A stretch of 64,000 nt of DNA from Pontibacter sp. Tf4 (GCF_014212495.1 NZ_JACKZC010000003.1:186001-250000), one strand, 5' to 3'; shown: positions 7,957 to 17,611, counted from the stretch's first letter. Notes: generated by a model from the letters alone, not told the origin. Made by a program: numbers and translations.

Positions 7957-9894
7957 ATGAGTAGTATTTCAAAGACCAGCGCCGCTTCTACGGCCGGTGT
8001 TTTAATTTCGCTGGGCATCATTTACGGAGACATCGGCACATCGCCGCTCTACGTAATGAAGGCCATTTTAGGGGAAGATCCTGTGTCGGCCATACTGGTA
8101 TACGGTGGTATTTCCTGCGTTTTCTGGACCCTGACGCTACAGACAACTATAAAGTATGTGCTGCTCACCCTCCAGGCCGACAACAAAGGCGAGGGCGGTA
8201 TTCTGACACTTTATACACTGATACGTCGACGGGCACCCTGGCTTATAGTTCCGGCCATGATCGGGGGCGCTGCCTTGCTGGCCGATGGCATCATTACACC
8301 GCCTATTTCTGTGTCGTCTGCCATCGAAGGGCTCCGCATACTGAACCCGGATATCCCGACGGTTCCGATCGTTATCACCATCCTGACAATCATTTTCCTG
8401 ATGCAGAGTTTTGGTACCGAGATCGTGGGAAAAGCCTTCGGACCTATCATGCTGATCTGGTTTACCATGCTGGGTACCCTGGGTGCGTTGTCGCTGATCG
8501 AGCATCCGGAGATCCTGCGGGCCGTGAACCCTGTTTACGCCTATAACCTGCTGGTTAACTACCCGGATGGTTTCTGGGTGCTGGGAGCTGTTTTCCTGTG
8601 CACCACAGGCGCCGAAGCACTGTACTCTGACTTGGGCCATTGCGGCCGGCCGAACATACGCCTGAGTTGGGGATTTGTAAAACTTTGCCTGCTGCTGAAT
8701 TACTTCGGTCAGGGTGCCTGGTTAATGACCATGGAAGGCAGTATTCTACGCGAGAACCCTTTCTTTGGCATTATGCCATCCTGGTTCCTGCTTATCGGTA
8801 TTGCCATTGCAACTATAGCAGCTATTATTGCCTCCCAGGCACTTATTTCGGGCTCGTTCACGCTTATATCTGAAGCCATACGCCTGAACCTGTGGCCCCG
8901 CGTAAAACTGGTATACCCTACCAACCAGAAAGGACAACTGTATGTACCGAGTATAAACTGGCTACTATGGCTGGGGTGCGTAGGTGCAGTGTTGTACTTC
9001 CGCGAATCAGAGCACATGGAGGCAGCTTATGGGATGGCCATCACCATGTCGATGCTGTCCACCACTATCCTGATGAGCTATTACCTGCACATCAAGTTCA
9101 GATCCTGGCTGCTGGTTGCCCTGTTTTTTATAGTTTATTTCACCATCGAGTCGTCTTTTATGATAGCCAACCTGAGCAAGTTCACGCAGGGAGGCTGGGT
9201 GTCGCTGATGATTGCCTGTGTGTTGCTGCTGGTGATGTATACCTGGATAAAAGCCTTTTACATTAAGCGTAGCCTGACCGAGTACGTGCGCCTGAAAGAT
9301 TACCTGCCGGCCCTGAAAGAACTGAGCGCCGACGATACTATCCCGAAATATACCACCCACCTGGTGTTTATGACCAGTGCGCCCAAACCACGGGATGTGG
9401 AGTCCAAAGTAATCTACTCCATCTTCCAGAAAAGGCCAAAGCGTGCCGATATTTACTGGTTTGTACACGTGGAGACAACCGACGAGCCTTATACCACCGA
9501 GTATAAAGTAAAGCAACTGGAAGGCGGCCACGTGATCCGTATCGATTTTAAACTGGGCTTCAGGGTAGAGCAGCGCATTAACATGTTTTTCCGGAAAGTG
9601 GTGGAAGAACTGGTAGCCAACGGCGAAGTGGATATTACCAGCCGTTACGACTCGCTGAGCAAACAGAACCTGATCGGCGACTTCCGGTTTGTGGTGCTCG
9701 AGAAATTCCTGTCCTACGAGAACGACCTGCCTTTTATAAACCGCCTGATCATGGAGTGGTACTTTAATATAAAGAAGTTTGCCATTTCAGAAAGCCGCTG
9801 GTTCGGGCTGGATACCAGCTCCGTAAAAGTAGAGAAAGTGCCCCTGGTTATCAGGCCGGTGCAGTTGCCGGAGCTGAAACGCATTACAGCTTAA
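7957..9894 (+). CDS. kup: KUP family potassium uptake transporter
   Basis: A 645-residue K+/H+ symporter. The signature GIIYGDIGTSPLYVM is near the N-terminus, followed by about 12 transmembrane helices and a cytosolic C-terminal domain of about 200 residues (from about 440 on). The length matches the family. A 112-bp AT-rich gap separates it from dedA and may hold an internal promoter. The YbhN-like gene starts 10 bp after its stop, so these two are co-transcribed. The grouping of K+ uptake with amino-acid permeases and envelope proteins suggests an osmotic or pH homeostasis unit (inference). Confidence 0.95.
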   Translation: MSSISKTSAASTAGVLISLGIIYGDIGTSPLYVMKAILGEDPVSAILVYGGISCVFWTLTLQTTIKYVLLTLQADNKGEGGILTLYTLIRRRAPWLIVPAMIGGAALLADGIITPPISVSSAIEGLRILNPDIPTVPIVITILTIIFLMQSFGTEIVGKAFGPIMLIWFTMLGTLGALSLIEHPEILRAVNPVYAYNLLVNYPDGFWVLGAVFLCTTGAEALYSDLGHCGRPNIRLSWGFVKLCLLLNYFGQGAWLMTMEGSILRENPFFGIMPSWFLLIGIAIATIAAIIASQALISGSFTLISEAIRLNLWPRVKLVYPTNQKGQLYVPSINWLLWLGCVGAVLYFRESEHMEAAYGMAITMSMLSTTILMSYYLHIKFRSWLLVALFFIVYFTIESSFMIANLSKFTQGGWVSLMIACVLLLVMYTWIKAFYIKRSLTEYVRLKDYLPALKELSADDTIPKYTTHLVFMTSAPKPRDVESKVIYSIFQKRPKRADIYWFVHVETTDEPYTTEYKVKQLEGGHVIRIDFKLGFRVEQRINMFFRKVVEELVANGEVDITSRYDSLSKQNLIGDFRFVVLEKFLSYENDLPFINRLIMEWYFNIKKFAISESRWFGLDTSSVKVEKVPLVIRPVQLPELKRITA

Positions 9895-9904
9895 CTATAG
9901 CATT

Positions 9905-10999
9905 ATGGCTTTAACCAAAGAAAAGCTTCAGAAAAAATTCTCGGCACGCCGTATTCTGCTGCCCATCCTGATAGGTTTGAGTGTGGTGGGCTACATGCTT
10001 TACCAGAACTATGAGCCCGGGCAATTGCAAACCCTGCTGCATGCGAACCTTTTCTGGGCGGGCATGGCGTTGCTGGTGCTTTTTGTACGCGACTTTGGTT
10101 ATATGTACCGCATCCGCTATATCACAGAAAAGGCCCTCCACTGGAAGCAAAGCTTTAATGTGATCATGCTTTGGGAGTTTGCCTCTTGCGCGCTGCCTTC
10201 GGTGGTGGGTGGCTCTACGATAGCTGCTTTTATCCTGTTTAAAGAAAAGATACAGCTGGGCAAAGCCATAGCCCAGGTAATGGTAACAGCCATGCTCGAT
10301 AACCTGTACTTTGTGCTGGCGGTGCCGGTAGTTATCTTGTTGGCTGGCAACGAGCTTATTCCAACAATAGCCGGTATCAGCGATACGTTGCGCAACAGTC
10401 TGACTATAGCGTTTGCGATCTCTTACCTGCTGATCGCCATATACGCGTTTACCATGTTCTATGCGCTGTTCATTAACCCGAGGGCTGTTAAACGCCTGAT
10501 GATACGCATAGGACAGGTACGGCTTTTCCACCGCTGGAGAGTTCCGTTATTTCAGCATGCCAACGAGCTCCTGATCGCTTCCAAGCACCTCAAAACCAAA
10601 AACACCGCTTACTGGATGCACGCCAGCATTTCCACCTTCTTTGTGTGGACGGCCCGATACATTATTATAGGCTGCCTGATAGCGGCTTTTGCAAACCTCA
10701 GTTTTTCGGACCATGTGCTCATTTTCTCCCGTAACCTGATTTACAAGATCGTATTATTTGTGTCGGTTACGCCGGGTGGGGCGGGTTTTGCAGAGCTGGC
10801 TTTTCCGGCTTTTTTCGGGGCATTCATTGGTAGCTTCACAACAATTATTATCTTGCTGTACCGCTTGCTTACCTACTACCTGTATTTGCTCATCGGGGCC
10901 ATTGTTTTTCCGCGCTGGGCGGCAAGGGTATTCAGTAAAGAAGCGGCAGACGATAACACTGACACCTTAAAACAACCTACCCATCAGCAGATGGCTTAA
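9905..10999 (+). CDS. Lysylphosphatidylglycerol synthase TM-region/YbhN-like flippase
   Basis: A 364-residue membrane protein with about eight helices and the conserved features of the LPG_synthase_TM family. These include RIRYITEKALHW after the second helix, the helix with SVVGGST, and the C-terminal TPGGAGFAELAF motif. It lacks the MprF C-terminal aminoacyl-transferase domain, so it is a flippase-like stand-alone membrane part (UPF0104/YbhN group), not a complete lipid lysinylating enzyme. The start is 10 bp after kup and the stop 15 bp before the next permease, which indicates one operon. The transported lipid or other substrate is not known. Confidence 0.85.
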   Translation: MALTKEKLQKKFSARRILLPILIGLSVVGYMLYQNYEPGQLQTLLHANLFWAGMALLVLFVRDFGYMYRIRYITEKALHWKQSFNVIMLWEFASCALPSVVGGSTIAAFILFKEKIQLGKAIAQVMVTAMLDNLYFVLAVPVVILLAGNELIPTIAGISDTLRNSLTIAFAISYLLIAIYAFTMFYALFINPRAVKRLMIRIGQVRLFHRWRVPLFQHANELLIASKHLKTKNTAYWMHASISTFFVWTARYIIIGCLIAAFANLSFSDHVLIFSRNLIYKIVLFVSVTPGGAGFAELAFPAFFGAFIGSFTTIIILLYRLLTYYLYLLIGAIVFPRWAARVFSKEAADDNTDTLKQPTHQQMA

Positions 11000-11014
11000 C
11001 GACACCCTTACTAC

Positions 11015-12751
11015 ATGAGTCAATTTTTACGGAATATTACGCGCCGCAAAAGCGGAACTGCCTTACTTGCCGATTACGAATCTGACCACAACATACAGGG
11101 TACCAACCTGGTACGCACCCTTCGCCTGAAAGACCTTGTCTCTTTTGGTATTGCCGCTATCATTGGCGCCGGTATTTTCAGCACCATCGGTAATGCCAGT
11201 GCCGCCGGCGGGCCGGGTGTGTCGCTCCTTTTCATATTTACTGCTATTGCCTGCGGCTTCTCGGCCTTATGCTATGCCCAGTTTGCATCCTCCATACCGG
11301 TTTCGGGCAGCGCTTATACGTATGCCTATGCCTCGTTTGGCGAGTTGGTTGCCTGGATCATCGGCTGGGACTTGTTGATGGAATATGCTATTGGTAACAT
11401 TGCGGTGGCAATCTCGTGGTCCGATTACTTTACAGCCGTGCTGTCCGGGGTTGGCCTGGGGATGCCGGAATACCTGACCATGGATTTTCTGAGTGCCTCG
11501 CGCGGTTTTGCAGAAGCCACCAAATTAATGGCTGAGGGCCAGGTCCTAACGGATATGCCGACTTATTTGCAGGAAGCTTACCTGGCCTGGCTGAATGCCC
11601 CTACCCTGGGCAGCATAAAACTGGTAGCCGACATTCCGGCGCTTGGCATCACGTTCCTGATCACATACCTGGTATATATCGGCATTAAAGAATCGAAGCG
11701 TACGGCCAATTTGCTGGTGCTGCTCAAGCTTATCGTTATCCTCCTGGTTATAGTTGTCGGTGCTTTTTATGTGAATCCGGGTAACTGGTCTCCGTTTGCA
11801 CCCAATGGCATTTCCGGTATTCTGAAAGGGGTATCGGCCGTTTTCTTTGCCTATATCGGTTTTGACGCCATCTCAACGACTGCCGAAGAATGTGAAAATC
11901 CGCAGCGCGACCTGCCCCGCGCCATGATCCTGGCTCTTGTGATCTGTACCACCTTGTATGTGATACTGGCGCTGGTGCTTACCGGTATGGTTCCGTATAA
12001 CGAGCTGGCTGTCGGCGACCCGTTAGCCTACGTTTTCTCCAGAGTAAACCTGGATGTGATGGCCGGTATAGTGGCGGTTAGCGCTATAATTGCCATGGCC
12101 AGTGTACTGCTGGTTTTCCAGTATGGTCAGCCACGTATCTGGATGAGCATGAGCCGTGATGGCCTGTTGCCAAAGATCTTCTCGAGCATCCATCCGAAAT
12201 ATAAAACACCGTGGTTTGCAACTATAGTTACCGGATTTGTGGTAGCCGTGCCTGCCCTGTTCATGAACCTGACCGAAGTAACTGACCTGACCAGCATAGG
12301 TACGCTGTTTGCCTTTGTGCTGGTGTGCGGCGGTATTCTGGTAATGGAAGAAAAGCAGAAACAGACTGCAGAAGCGCATACAGGCTTCCGGGTACCTTAT
12401 ATAAATGCTAAATACACGCTGCCACTAATCCTGGCCCTTATCGCCACCCTCATCTTTGTGTACAGCCCTCAGACTATAACCAATTTATTCAGTACCGAAG
12501 GTGGCTGGGAGGAATTTCAGCATAAGCTGCCCTTGTTAGGCTTTTTAATTATTACGGCTGTGATGCTGGTAGTTTCGATCACCCGCGACCTGTCGCTGAT
12601 ACCGGTGCTTGGCCTGCTGACCAACCTGTACCTGATGACAGAACTGGGTATCACGAACTGGACCCGTTTTCTGGCGTGGCTGGTGCTGGGGCTGATCCTG
12701 TATTTTGCGTACGGCTACCACAACAGTAAACTAAAGAAACACCAACTATAG
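11015..12751 (+). CDS. APC superfamily amino acid permease
   Basis: A 578-residue permease of the amino acid-polyamine-organocation superfamily. Helix 1 has the unwound substrate-binding motif IIGAGIF, and the conserved SGSAYTYAYASFGELVAWIIGWDLLMEY follows in helices 2-3. FFAYIGFDAISTTAEECENPQRDLP is typical of the cationic amino acid transporter (CAT/YfnA) group. The protein is longer than the paralogue at 13245 because of an insert around residues 150-205 and extra C-terminal helices. The two share the family motifs and probably arose by duplication. Amino acid uptake is known of the family; the substrate is inferred only. Confidence 0.92.
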   Translation: MSQFLRNITRRKSGTALLADYESDHNIQGTNLVRTLRLKDLVSFGIAAIIGAGIFSTIGNASAAGGPGVSLLFIFTAIACGFSALCYAQFASSIPVSGSAYTYAYASFGELVAWIIGWDLLMEYAIGNIAVAISWSDYFTAVLSGVGLGMPEYLTMDFLSASRGFAEATKLMAEGQVLTDMPTYLQEAYLAWLNAPTLGSIKLVADIPALGITFLITYLVYIGIKESKRTANLLVLLKLIVILLVIVVGAFYVNPGNWSPFAPNGISGILKGVSAVFFAYIGFDAISTTAEECENPQRDLPRAMILALVICTTLYVILALVLTGMVPYNELAVGDPLAYVFSRVNLDVMAGIVAVSAIIAMASVLLVFQYGQPRIWMSMSRDGLLPKIFSSIHPKYKTPWFATIVTGFVVAVPALFMNLTEVTDLTSIGTLFAFVLVCGGILVMEEKQKQTAEAHTGFRVPYINAKYTLPLILALIATLIFVYSPQTITNLFSTEGGWEEFQHKLPLLGFLIITAVMLVVSITRDLSLIPVLGLLTNLYLMTELGITNWTRFLAWLVLGLILYFAYGYHNSKLKKHQL

Positions 12752-12775
12752 GCATTCCTTTCCTGTTCGAGTAGA

Positions 12776-13135
12776 ATGAAAAAGACGCAAAATGTAGTTA
12801 CTCTCCTGCTGTTATGGCTGTGGGTGGCTATGTTTTGCTTTTCTGTTTCGCTTACCCTCCAGGAGCATCAGGCAGTAATACCTGTGTCGTTTGCATCTGC
12901 TCTACAGGATAACGAACAGCTGAACTCTATAGAAAAAGGCACACCGGTAGCCTGGACAGAGCAATCTGCCCCGACAACGGTCACCTGCTCCCTCGAATCA
13001 GCTTTACAACTTTACAACTTCATACGCTGGGCCGCACAACCCGTACAACTATCCCCTGACCTGAAACCGGTAAATGGGGCACTTGCTTTTGCCTGCGCTA
13101 CCATCTACTTCCGGATTCTCCCGAACGGCCCTTAG
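12776..13135 (+). CDS. Small secreted or membrane-anchored protein, unknown function
   Basis: I do not recognise this 119-residue protein. It starts with a Lys-Lys and a long hydrophobic run (VVTLLLLWLWVAMFCFSVSL) that is a signal peptide or anchor. It then has a polar middle part, a Cys followed by a Leu/Tyr helix (TCSLESALQLYNFIRW), a second hydrophobic segment with a Cys (GALAFACATIYF) and the end LPNGP. Layout and C-terminus recall the protein at 6757. It begins 24 bp after one APC permease and lies 109 bp before another, so it is likely in the operon. A transporter-accessory role would be speculative. Confidence 0.55.
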   Translation: MKKTQNVVTLLLLWLWVAMFCFSVSLTLQEHQAVIPVSFASALQDNEQLNSIEKGTPVAWTEQSAPTTVTCSLESALQLYNFIRWAAQPVQLSPDLKPVNGALAFACATIYFRILPNGP

Positions 13136-13244
13136 CTATAGTTTAGTTTAGACCGCCTGCGCTGCTTTTTACCGGGCAGCCCAGCCATTGCCTGCCTGTT
13201 TCTGTACAGGCACCTCTCATCTATAACTAAACTTTACACACCAA

Positions 13245-14738
13245 ATGTCAAAACATTTCTTCGCGACAAAATCTGTCGAAAAACTGATCCGGGAATCAGA
13301 AGGGGGTGAACATACCCTGAAGCGAACCCTGTCGGCCACTAACCTTACCATGCTGGGCATCGGCGCTATTATAGGTGCCGGTATATTTGTACTTACCGGT
13401 ACGGCTGCAGCCAATGCCGCGGGACCTGCCATTGTGATTTCCTTTATTATAGCCGGACTGGGCTGTTTATTTGCCGGCCTGTGCTATGCCGAATTTGCCT
13501 CCATGATACCTGTAGCCGGAAGCGCCTATACCTACGGCTATGCCACCCTGGGAGAATTCCTGGCCTGGATCATTGGCTGGGACCTTATTCTGGAATACCT
13601 GTTCAGTGCGGCAACGGTAGCCGTGGGCTGGAGCGGTAACTTTGTAAGCCTTCTCCGATCGCTTGGTATCGAGATTCCGGCTATTGTTGCCAGTGCACCA
13701 CTTGCGTACGATGGTACCACCATCACGGCCACCGGCACATTGGTAAACTTACCGGCTGTTGTGCTGATACTTGTGCTTACTGCCCTGCTGGTAGTTGGTA
13801 TACAGGAGTCTGCCAAGCTGAACAACCTGATCGTGGTTGTAAAAATCGCCATTGTGTTGCTGGTGATCCTTTTCGGGTTCCAGTATGTGAATGCCGAGAA
13901 CTGGGATCCGTTTATACCGGCTATGGAAATACTGCCAAACGGCAGCACCCGCTTCGGCTGGAGTGGTATTGTGCAGGGAGCGGCCATCGTGTTCTTCTCC
14001 TACATCGGTTTTGATGCCGTTAGTACGGCCGCGCAGGAAGCCAAAAATCCGCAGCGCGACATGCCGATCGGTATGCTCACCTCCCTGGGTATCTGCACAC
14101 TGCTTTATGTACTGATGTCGCTGGTGCTTACCGGATTAACCTCTTACGAGAACCTGAACGTGCCGGACCCGGTACTGGTAGCGCTGACAGCAGCAGGCCC
14201 TGCGCTTAAGTGGCTTTACTTCTTTACGGGTATTGGTGCTGTGGCAGGTCTGGCATCGGTGGTGCTGGTAATGCTGATGGGGCAGCCCCGTATCTTCTTC
14301 GCCATGTCGCGCGATGGCCTGTTACCGGGTCTGTTCGGAAAGGTGCATCCGCGTTTCGGAACGCCACACGTGGCCACCATTATTACCGGTGTTATTGCGG
14401 CAGCTATTGCAGGCATCTTCCCGATCGGTTTGCTGGGCGAACTGGTGAGTATTGGTACCCTGCTGGCTTTCGTGATCGTATGCGGTGGCATTATTATGCT
14501 GCGCCGTACCAGCCCTGACCTGAAGCGACCGTTCAAGACGCCGTTGGTGCCGCTTGTTCCAATTCTGGGGATCCTAATCTGTGGCTACATGATGCTAAAC
14601 CTGGGTTTCGATACCTGGATGCGCCTGATCATCTGGATGGCCATTGGTATAGTGATCTACTTAAGTTATGGCCGCAAGCACAGCAAGCTACGTAAGCAGA
14701 ACGAGGCCGAGGAAGCGACAAAAGTAAAAGTAGGCTAA
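13245..14738 (+). CDS. APC superfamily amino acid permease
   Basis: A 497-residue, 12-helix amino acid permease of the CAT/YfnA group. Key features are IIGAGIFVLTG in helix 1, AGSAYTYGYATLGEFLAWIIGWDLILEY, FFSYIGFDAVSTAAQEAKNPQRDMP and GQPRIFFAMSRDGLLP. It is close in sequence and order of motifs to the product of the 11015 gene, but without its inserts. A GTP-like or regulatory domain is absent. The upstream 109-bp gap after the small secreted gene could hold a promoter. The gene is followed 26 bp later by a 28-residue membrane peptide and then a strong terminator. Function as amino acid/H+ symporter is inferred from family. Confidence 0.93.
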   Translation: MSKHFFATKSVEKLIRESEGGEHTLKRTLSATNLTMLGIGAIIGAGIFVLTGTAAANAAGPAIVISFIIAGLGCLFAGLCYAEFASMIPVAGSAYTYGYATLGEFLAWIIGWDLILEYLFSAATVAVGWSGNFVSLLRSLGIEIPAIVASAPLAYDGTTITATGTLVNLPAVVLILVLTALLVVGIQESAKLNNLIVVVKIAIVLLVILFGFQYVNAENWDPFIPAMEILPNGSTRFGWSGIVQGAAIVFFSYIGFDAVSTAAQEAKNPQRDMPIGMLTSLGICTLLYVLMSLVLTGLTSYENLNVPDPVLVALTAAGPALKWLYFFTGIGAVAGLASVVLVMLMGQPRIFFAMSRDGLLPGLFGKVHPRFGTPHVATIITGVIAAAIAGIFPIGLLGELVSIGTLLAFVIVCGGIIMLRRTSPDLKRPFKTPLVPLVPILGILICGYMMLNLGFDTWMRLIIWMAIGIVIYLSYGRKHSKLRKQNEAEEATKVKVG

Positions 14739-14764
14739 CCTCAAACTATAGTTTCTACTGAATC

Positions 14765-14851
14765 ATGGGAATGCTGGAGTTATTCATTTTCCTGTTTGGC
14801 TTAACCCTGCTCACGTTTTATTACCGCTATGCCAGCAGAAAGAAGAAATAA
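14765..14851 (+). CDS. Putative 28-residue single-helix membrane peptide
   Basis: ATG at 14765 opens a 28-codon frame ending in TAA at 14851. The peptide is one hydrophobic helix (MGMLELFIFLFGLTLLTFYY) followed by a basic tail (RYASRKKK). This is the layout of a small type-I-like inner-membrane peptide with its positive end in the cytosol. It lies 26 bp after an amino acid permease and 32 bp before a strong terminator, so it is on the transporter mRNA. Small helices of this kind can act as transporter subunits, but no function is known here. There is no clear Shine-Dalgarno, so translation is not proven. Confidence 0.45.
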   Translation: MGMLELFIFLFGLTLLTFYYRYASRKKK

Positions 14852-14883
14852 AAAACAACTATAGCTGAAAGGCAACTCCCCGA

Positions 14884-14922
14884 AGAACCCACCTGGTAAA
14901 AACAGGTGGGTTCTTTCTTTTT
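14884..14922 (+). terminator. Rho-independent terminator of the transporter operon
   Basis: A 12-bp perfect stem AGAACCCACCTG / CAGGTGGGTTCT with a 7-base loop is followed by TTCTTTTT. It closes the rightward run that starts at dedA. Confidence 0.92.
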
Positions 14923-14974
14923 ACCAAGCCAACAAACTATAGCTTTGTCGCGCATATTTCAGAACTTTGCACCT

Positions 14975-17542
14975 ATGGCTACTGCTGACCTGTTCCCTGT
15001 TTTACCTGACCTGCCCGTAAAGGAAGCCCTGCCCCGACTGCTGGACGCACTGGAAACAAACAACCGTGTTGTACTGGAGGCACCTCCCGGAGCCGGCAAA
15101 ACCACGCTTGTACCCCTTGCCCTACTGCAGGCCAGCTGGCGAAATGAGGAGAAGATACTGGTACTGGAGCCCCGCCGATTAGCTACGCGCGGAGCCGCAC
15201 AACGCATGTCGGACCTGCTGGGCGAGCCACTGGGGCAAACAGTTGGCTATTGGGTGCGGATGGAGCATGTGGTATCTGCAAAGACCAAAATAGAAGTAGT
15301 TACAGAAGGCATCCTTACCCGCCTGCTGCAGGACGATCCGGCACTGGAAGGCGTTGCTGCTATTATTTTCGACGAGTTTCATGAGCGTAACCTGCAGGCG
15401 GATCTGGGACTGGCGCTGGCACTGGATGCACAGGCAGTCCTGCGCCCTGACCTTCGGATCGTAGTGATGAGTGCCACCCTGGATGCAGCCGGTATCAGCA
15501 ATTGGTTAAAAGCACCTGTTATTACAAGTGAGGGCCGCCAGTTTCCCGTAGAGACGCATTATCTCCCGCAAGCCGAAGTTGCCGCTGCCGGTAATCGGCC
15601 TGCCGAACGCCTCATGAGCCTTGTTCCTAAAGCTATCCGGAAAGCGCTAACAGAGGAACCTGAAGGCGATATACTGGTATTTTTACCCGGTATGGGCGAA
15701 ATGCGACGGGTAGCCACGCAACTGGAAGGAAAACTGGCACAACTGGAAGGAAAACTGGCACCAACTATAGATCTGCACCTGTTGCACGGCGATCTGCAGT
15801 TAGCGAAACAAATGGCTGCTATACAACCCGCCCCGGCAGGGAGGCGCAAAATAGTATTAGCCACCAGTATTGCCGAGACCAGCTTAACGATAGAAGGCGT
15901 AAAAATTGTGATTGATGGCGGCTTTTCGCGGGTGCCCCGTTTTGTGCCCCGTACCGGCCTTACCACGCTGGCAACTATAGCTGCATCCAAAGCAGCTGCC
16001 GACCAGCGGCGTGGACGGGCCGGACGCCTGGGGCCGGGCGTTTGTTACCGCCTGTGGTCTGCTGCCGACCAACTACAGCTCCCCGACCGACAATTACCAG
16101 AAATTTGCGAAGCTGACCTAACCGGGCTGGCGCTGGAACTGGCAATATGGGGAGTAAAGAATGCTGCGGACCTGCAATGGCTTGATATACCGCCTGCCGC
16201 GGCCATCTCGCTCGCCCGCGACCTGTTGCTGCGCCTGGAAGCCATAGATGCTGCAGGAAATGCCACTGCCCACGGAAAAGCACTGGCCTCCTTAGGCTTG
16301 TCGCCGAGGCTGGGACATCTGGTGATACGGGGACGTGAATTTGGATTTGGAGCAACTGCCTGTGCGCTGGCTGCGCTTCTGTCTGAAAAAGATATACTAA
16401 AGCAACTGGAAACAGGCCGCGGCCAGGTACTGCCCGACCTGTCGCTTAGGCTGGAGATACTGAATGGCAAGCGGCCACCTATACCCGGGTTTGTGCTGGA
16501 TGAAAATGCGTTGCGGCGTGTAAAAGAGCAGGCCCGGAACCTGATGCAGCGCACGCGCACTACTACCGAAACGATAAAACCGGAAGTGGCCGGCCTGCTA
16601 ACCGCCCTCGCCTACCCCGACCGTATTGCCCAGCGCGAAACTTCTGGCAGAGTACGCCTGATTACAGGCCAACGGGCAGCATTGCCCACCGAGCTCTTCA
16701 GCGAAGCAACTTTTTACGGAATTGCCCACCTCGAAACCGGAAACCAGGCCCGCGTACTGCTGGCAGTAACTTTAGATAAAGCAGAACTGTTAGCGCATTT
16801 TGCAGAACAGCTGGAAGAATTTGATGAAGTAAAGTTTGATGAAACCACAGGCCGTGTTATTGCCCGGAAAATCACCCGCCTGGGTGCTCTCGTTTTGCAG
16901 AAAACCAGCCAGCCCAATCCGGATAGCGGGCAGATAGCAGCCAAACTATTACAGGCCTTGCAGGAAAAGGGAATTGAGAAACTGCCATGGTCTGATCAGG
17001 CTATCAGCACACGACAGCGTTTGTCCTTTCTGCATCAGCTGCAACCGCAACAATGGCCTGATGTATCGGATAGTACCCTGACAGAAACGATGGAAACGTG
17101 GCTGTTGCCGCATTTAGCCGGATTACGAACTATAGATCAGGTGGGCAGGCTGGACTTTAAGGAAATATTGCTTTCGGAACTGACCTGGGAACAGCGACAG
17201 GAAATGGACCGGCTTGCGCCTACACATTTGCAGGTACCCAGTGGCTCCCGCATTGCCCTTGATTACACAGACCCAACCACCCCGGTTCTTGCCGTGCGTC
17301 TGCAGGAAATATTCGGGATGCTGGATACGCCACGTATAGGCGGCGGTAAGGTACCATTGCTTATTCTCCTGTTGTCGCCGGCATCACGCCCTGTGCAGGT
17401 TACCCGCGACCTTCGCAGTTTCTGGGCAAACGGCTATTTTGAGGTGCGCAAAGACCTGCGCGGCCGCTACCCTAAACACCACTGGCCTGAAAACCCGCTG
17501 GAGGCCGCCCCGACCCGCGGTACCAAGAAACGCCCGCTATAA
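14975..17542 (+). CDS. hrpB: ATP-dependent helicase HrpB
   Basis: An 855-residue DEAH-type superfamily 2 helicase. Walker A is GAGKT (39-43), the Walker B/DEAH position reads DEFH (133-136), motif III is SAT (166-168) and motif VI is QRRGRAGR (344-351). These are followed by the helicase-associated and HrpB C-terminal domains. The open frame runs further upstream to 14906, but that extension lies inside the terminator hairpin; the ATG at 14975 gives the normal HrpB start. HrpB is a widespread helicase with a poorly defined role in RNA metabolism. Residues 249-262 are a tandem duplication of QLEGKLA, coded by two identical 21-bp units. Confidence 0.95.
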   Translation: MATADLFPVLPDLPVKEALPRLLDALETNNRVVLEAPPGAGKTTLVPLALLQASWRNEEKILVLEPRRLATRGAAQRMSDLLGEPLGQTVGYWVRMEHVVSAKTKIEVVTEGILTRLLQDDPALEGVAAIIFDEFHERNLQADLGLALALDAQAVLRPDLRIVVMSATLDAAGISNWLKAPVITSEGRQFPVETHYLPQAEVAAAGNRPAERLMSLVPKAIRKALTEEPEGDILVFLPGMGEMRRVATQLEGKLAQLEGKLAPTIDLHLLHGDLQLAKQMAAIQPAPAGRRKIVLATSIAETSLTIEGVKIVIDGGFSRVPRFVPRTGLTTLATIAASKAAADQRRGRAGRLGPGVCYRLWSAADQLQLPDRQLPEICEADLTGLALELAIWGVKNAADLQWLDIPPAAAISLARDLLLRLEAIDAAGNATAHGKALASLGLSPRLGHLVIRGREFGFGATACALAALLSEKDILKQLETGRGQVLPDLSLRLEILNGKRPPIPGFVLDENALRRVKEQARNLMQRTRTTTETIKPEVAGLLTALAYPDRIAQRETSGRVRLITGQRAALPTELFSEATFYGIAHLETGNQARVLLAVTLDKAELLAHFAEQLEEFDEVKFDETTGRVIARKITRLGALVLQKTSQPNPDSGQIAAKLLQALQEKGIEKLPWSDQAISTRQRLSFLHQLQPQQWPDVSDSTLTETMETWLLPHLAGLRTIDQVGRLDFKEILLSELTWEQRQEMDRLAPTHLQVPSGSRIALDYTDPTTPVLAVRLQEIFGMLDTPRIGGGKVPLLILLLSPASRPVQVTRDLRSFWANGYFEVRKDLRGRYPKHHWPENPLEAAPTRGTKKRPL
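15719..15760 (+). repeat. Two tandem identical 21-bp units inside hrpB
   Basis: The 21-bp unit at 15719-15739 is repeated without change at 15740-15760. It adds seven residues in frame (QLEGKLA twice) between the two RecA-like domains of HrpB. Identity at every base suggests a recent slippage duplication. Confidence 0.95.
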
Positions 17543-17550
17543 GCTATAAA

Positions 17551-17583
17551 AGCCAAAACCACCCGTAAAAGGTGGTTTTGGCT
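17551..17583. terminator. Bidirectional terminator between hrpB and rnk
   Basis: A 13-bp perfect stem AGCCAAAACCACC / GGTGGTTTTGGCT with a 7-base loop lies between two converging genes. The runs of A and T are inside the stem, so either strand can form a stem with U-rich flank. Confidence 0.85.
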
Positions 17584-17611
17584 TCAGCAGCTATAGTATG
17601 TAGCAGCGCAA

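Noticed and set aside
14906-14974. N-terminal extension of HrpB
   Set aside because: It lies over the terminator hairpin of the preceding operon; the family start is at 14975.
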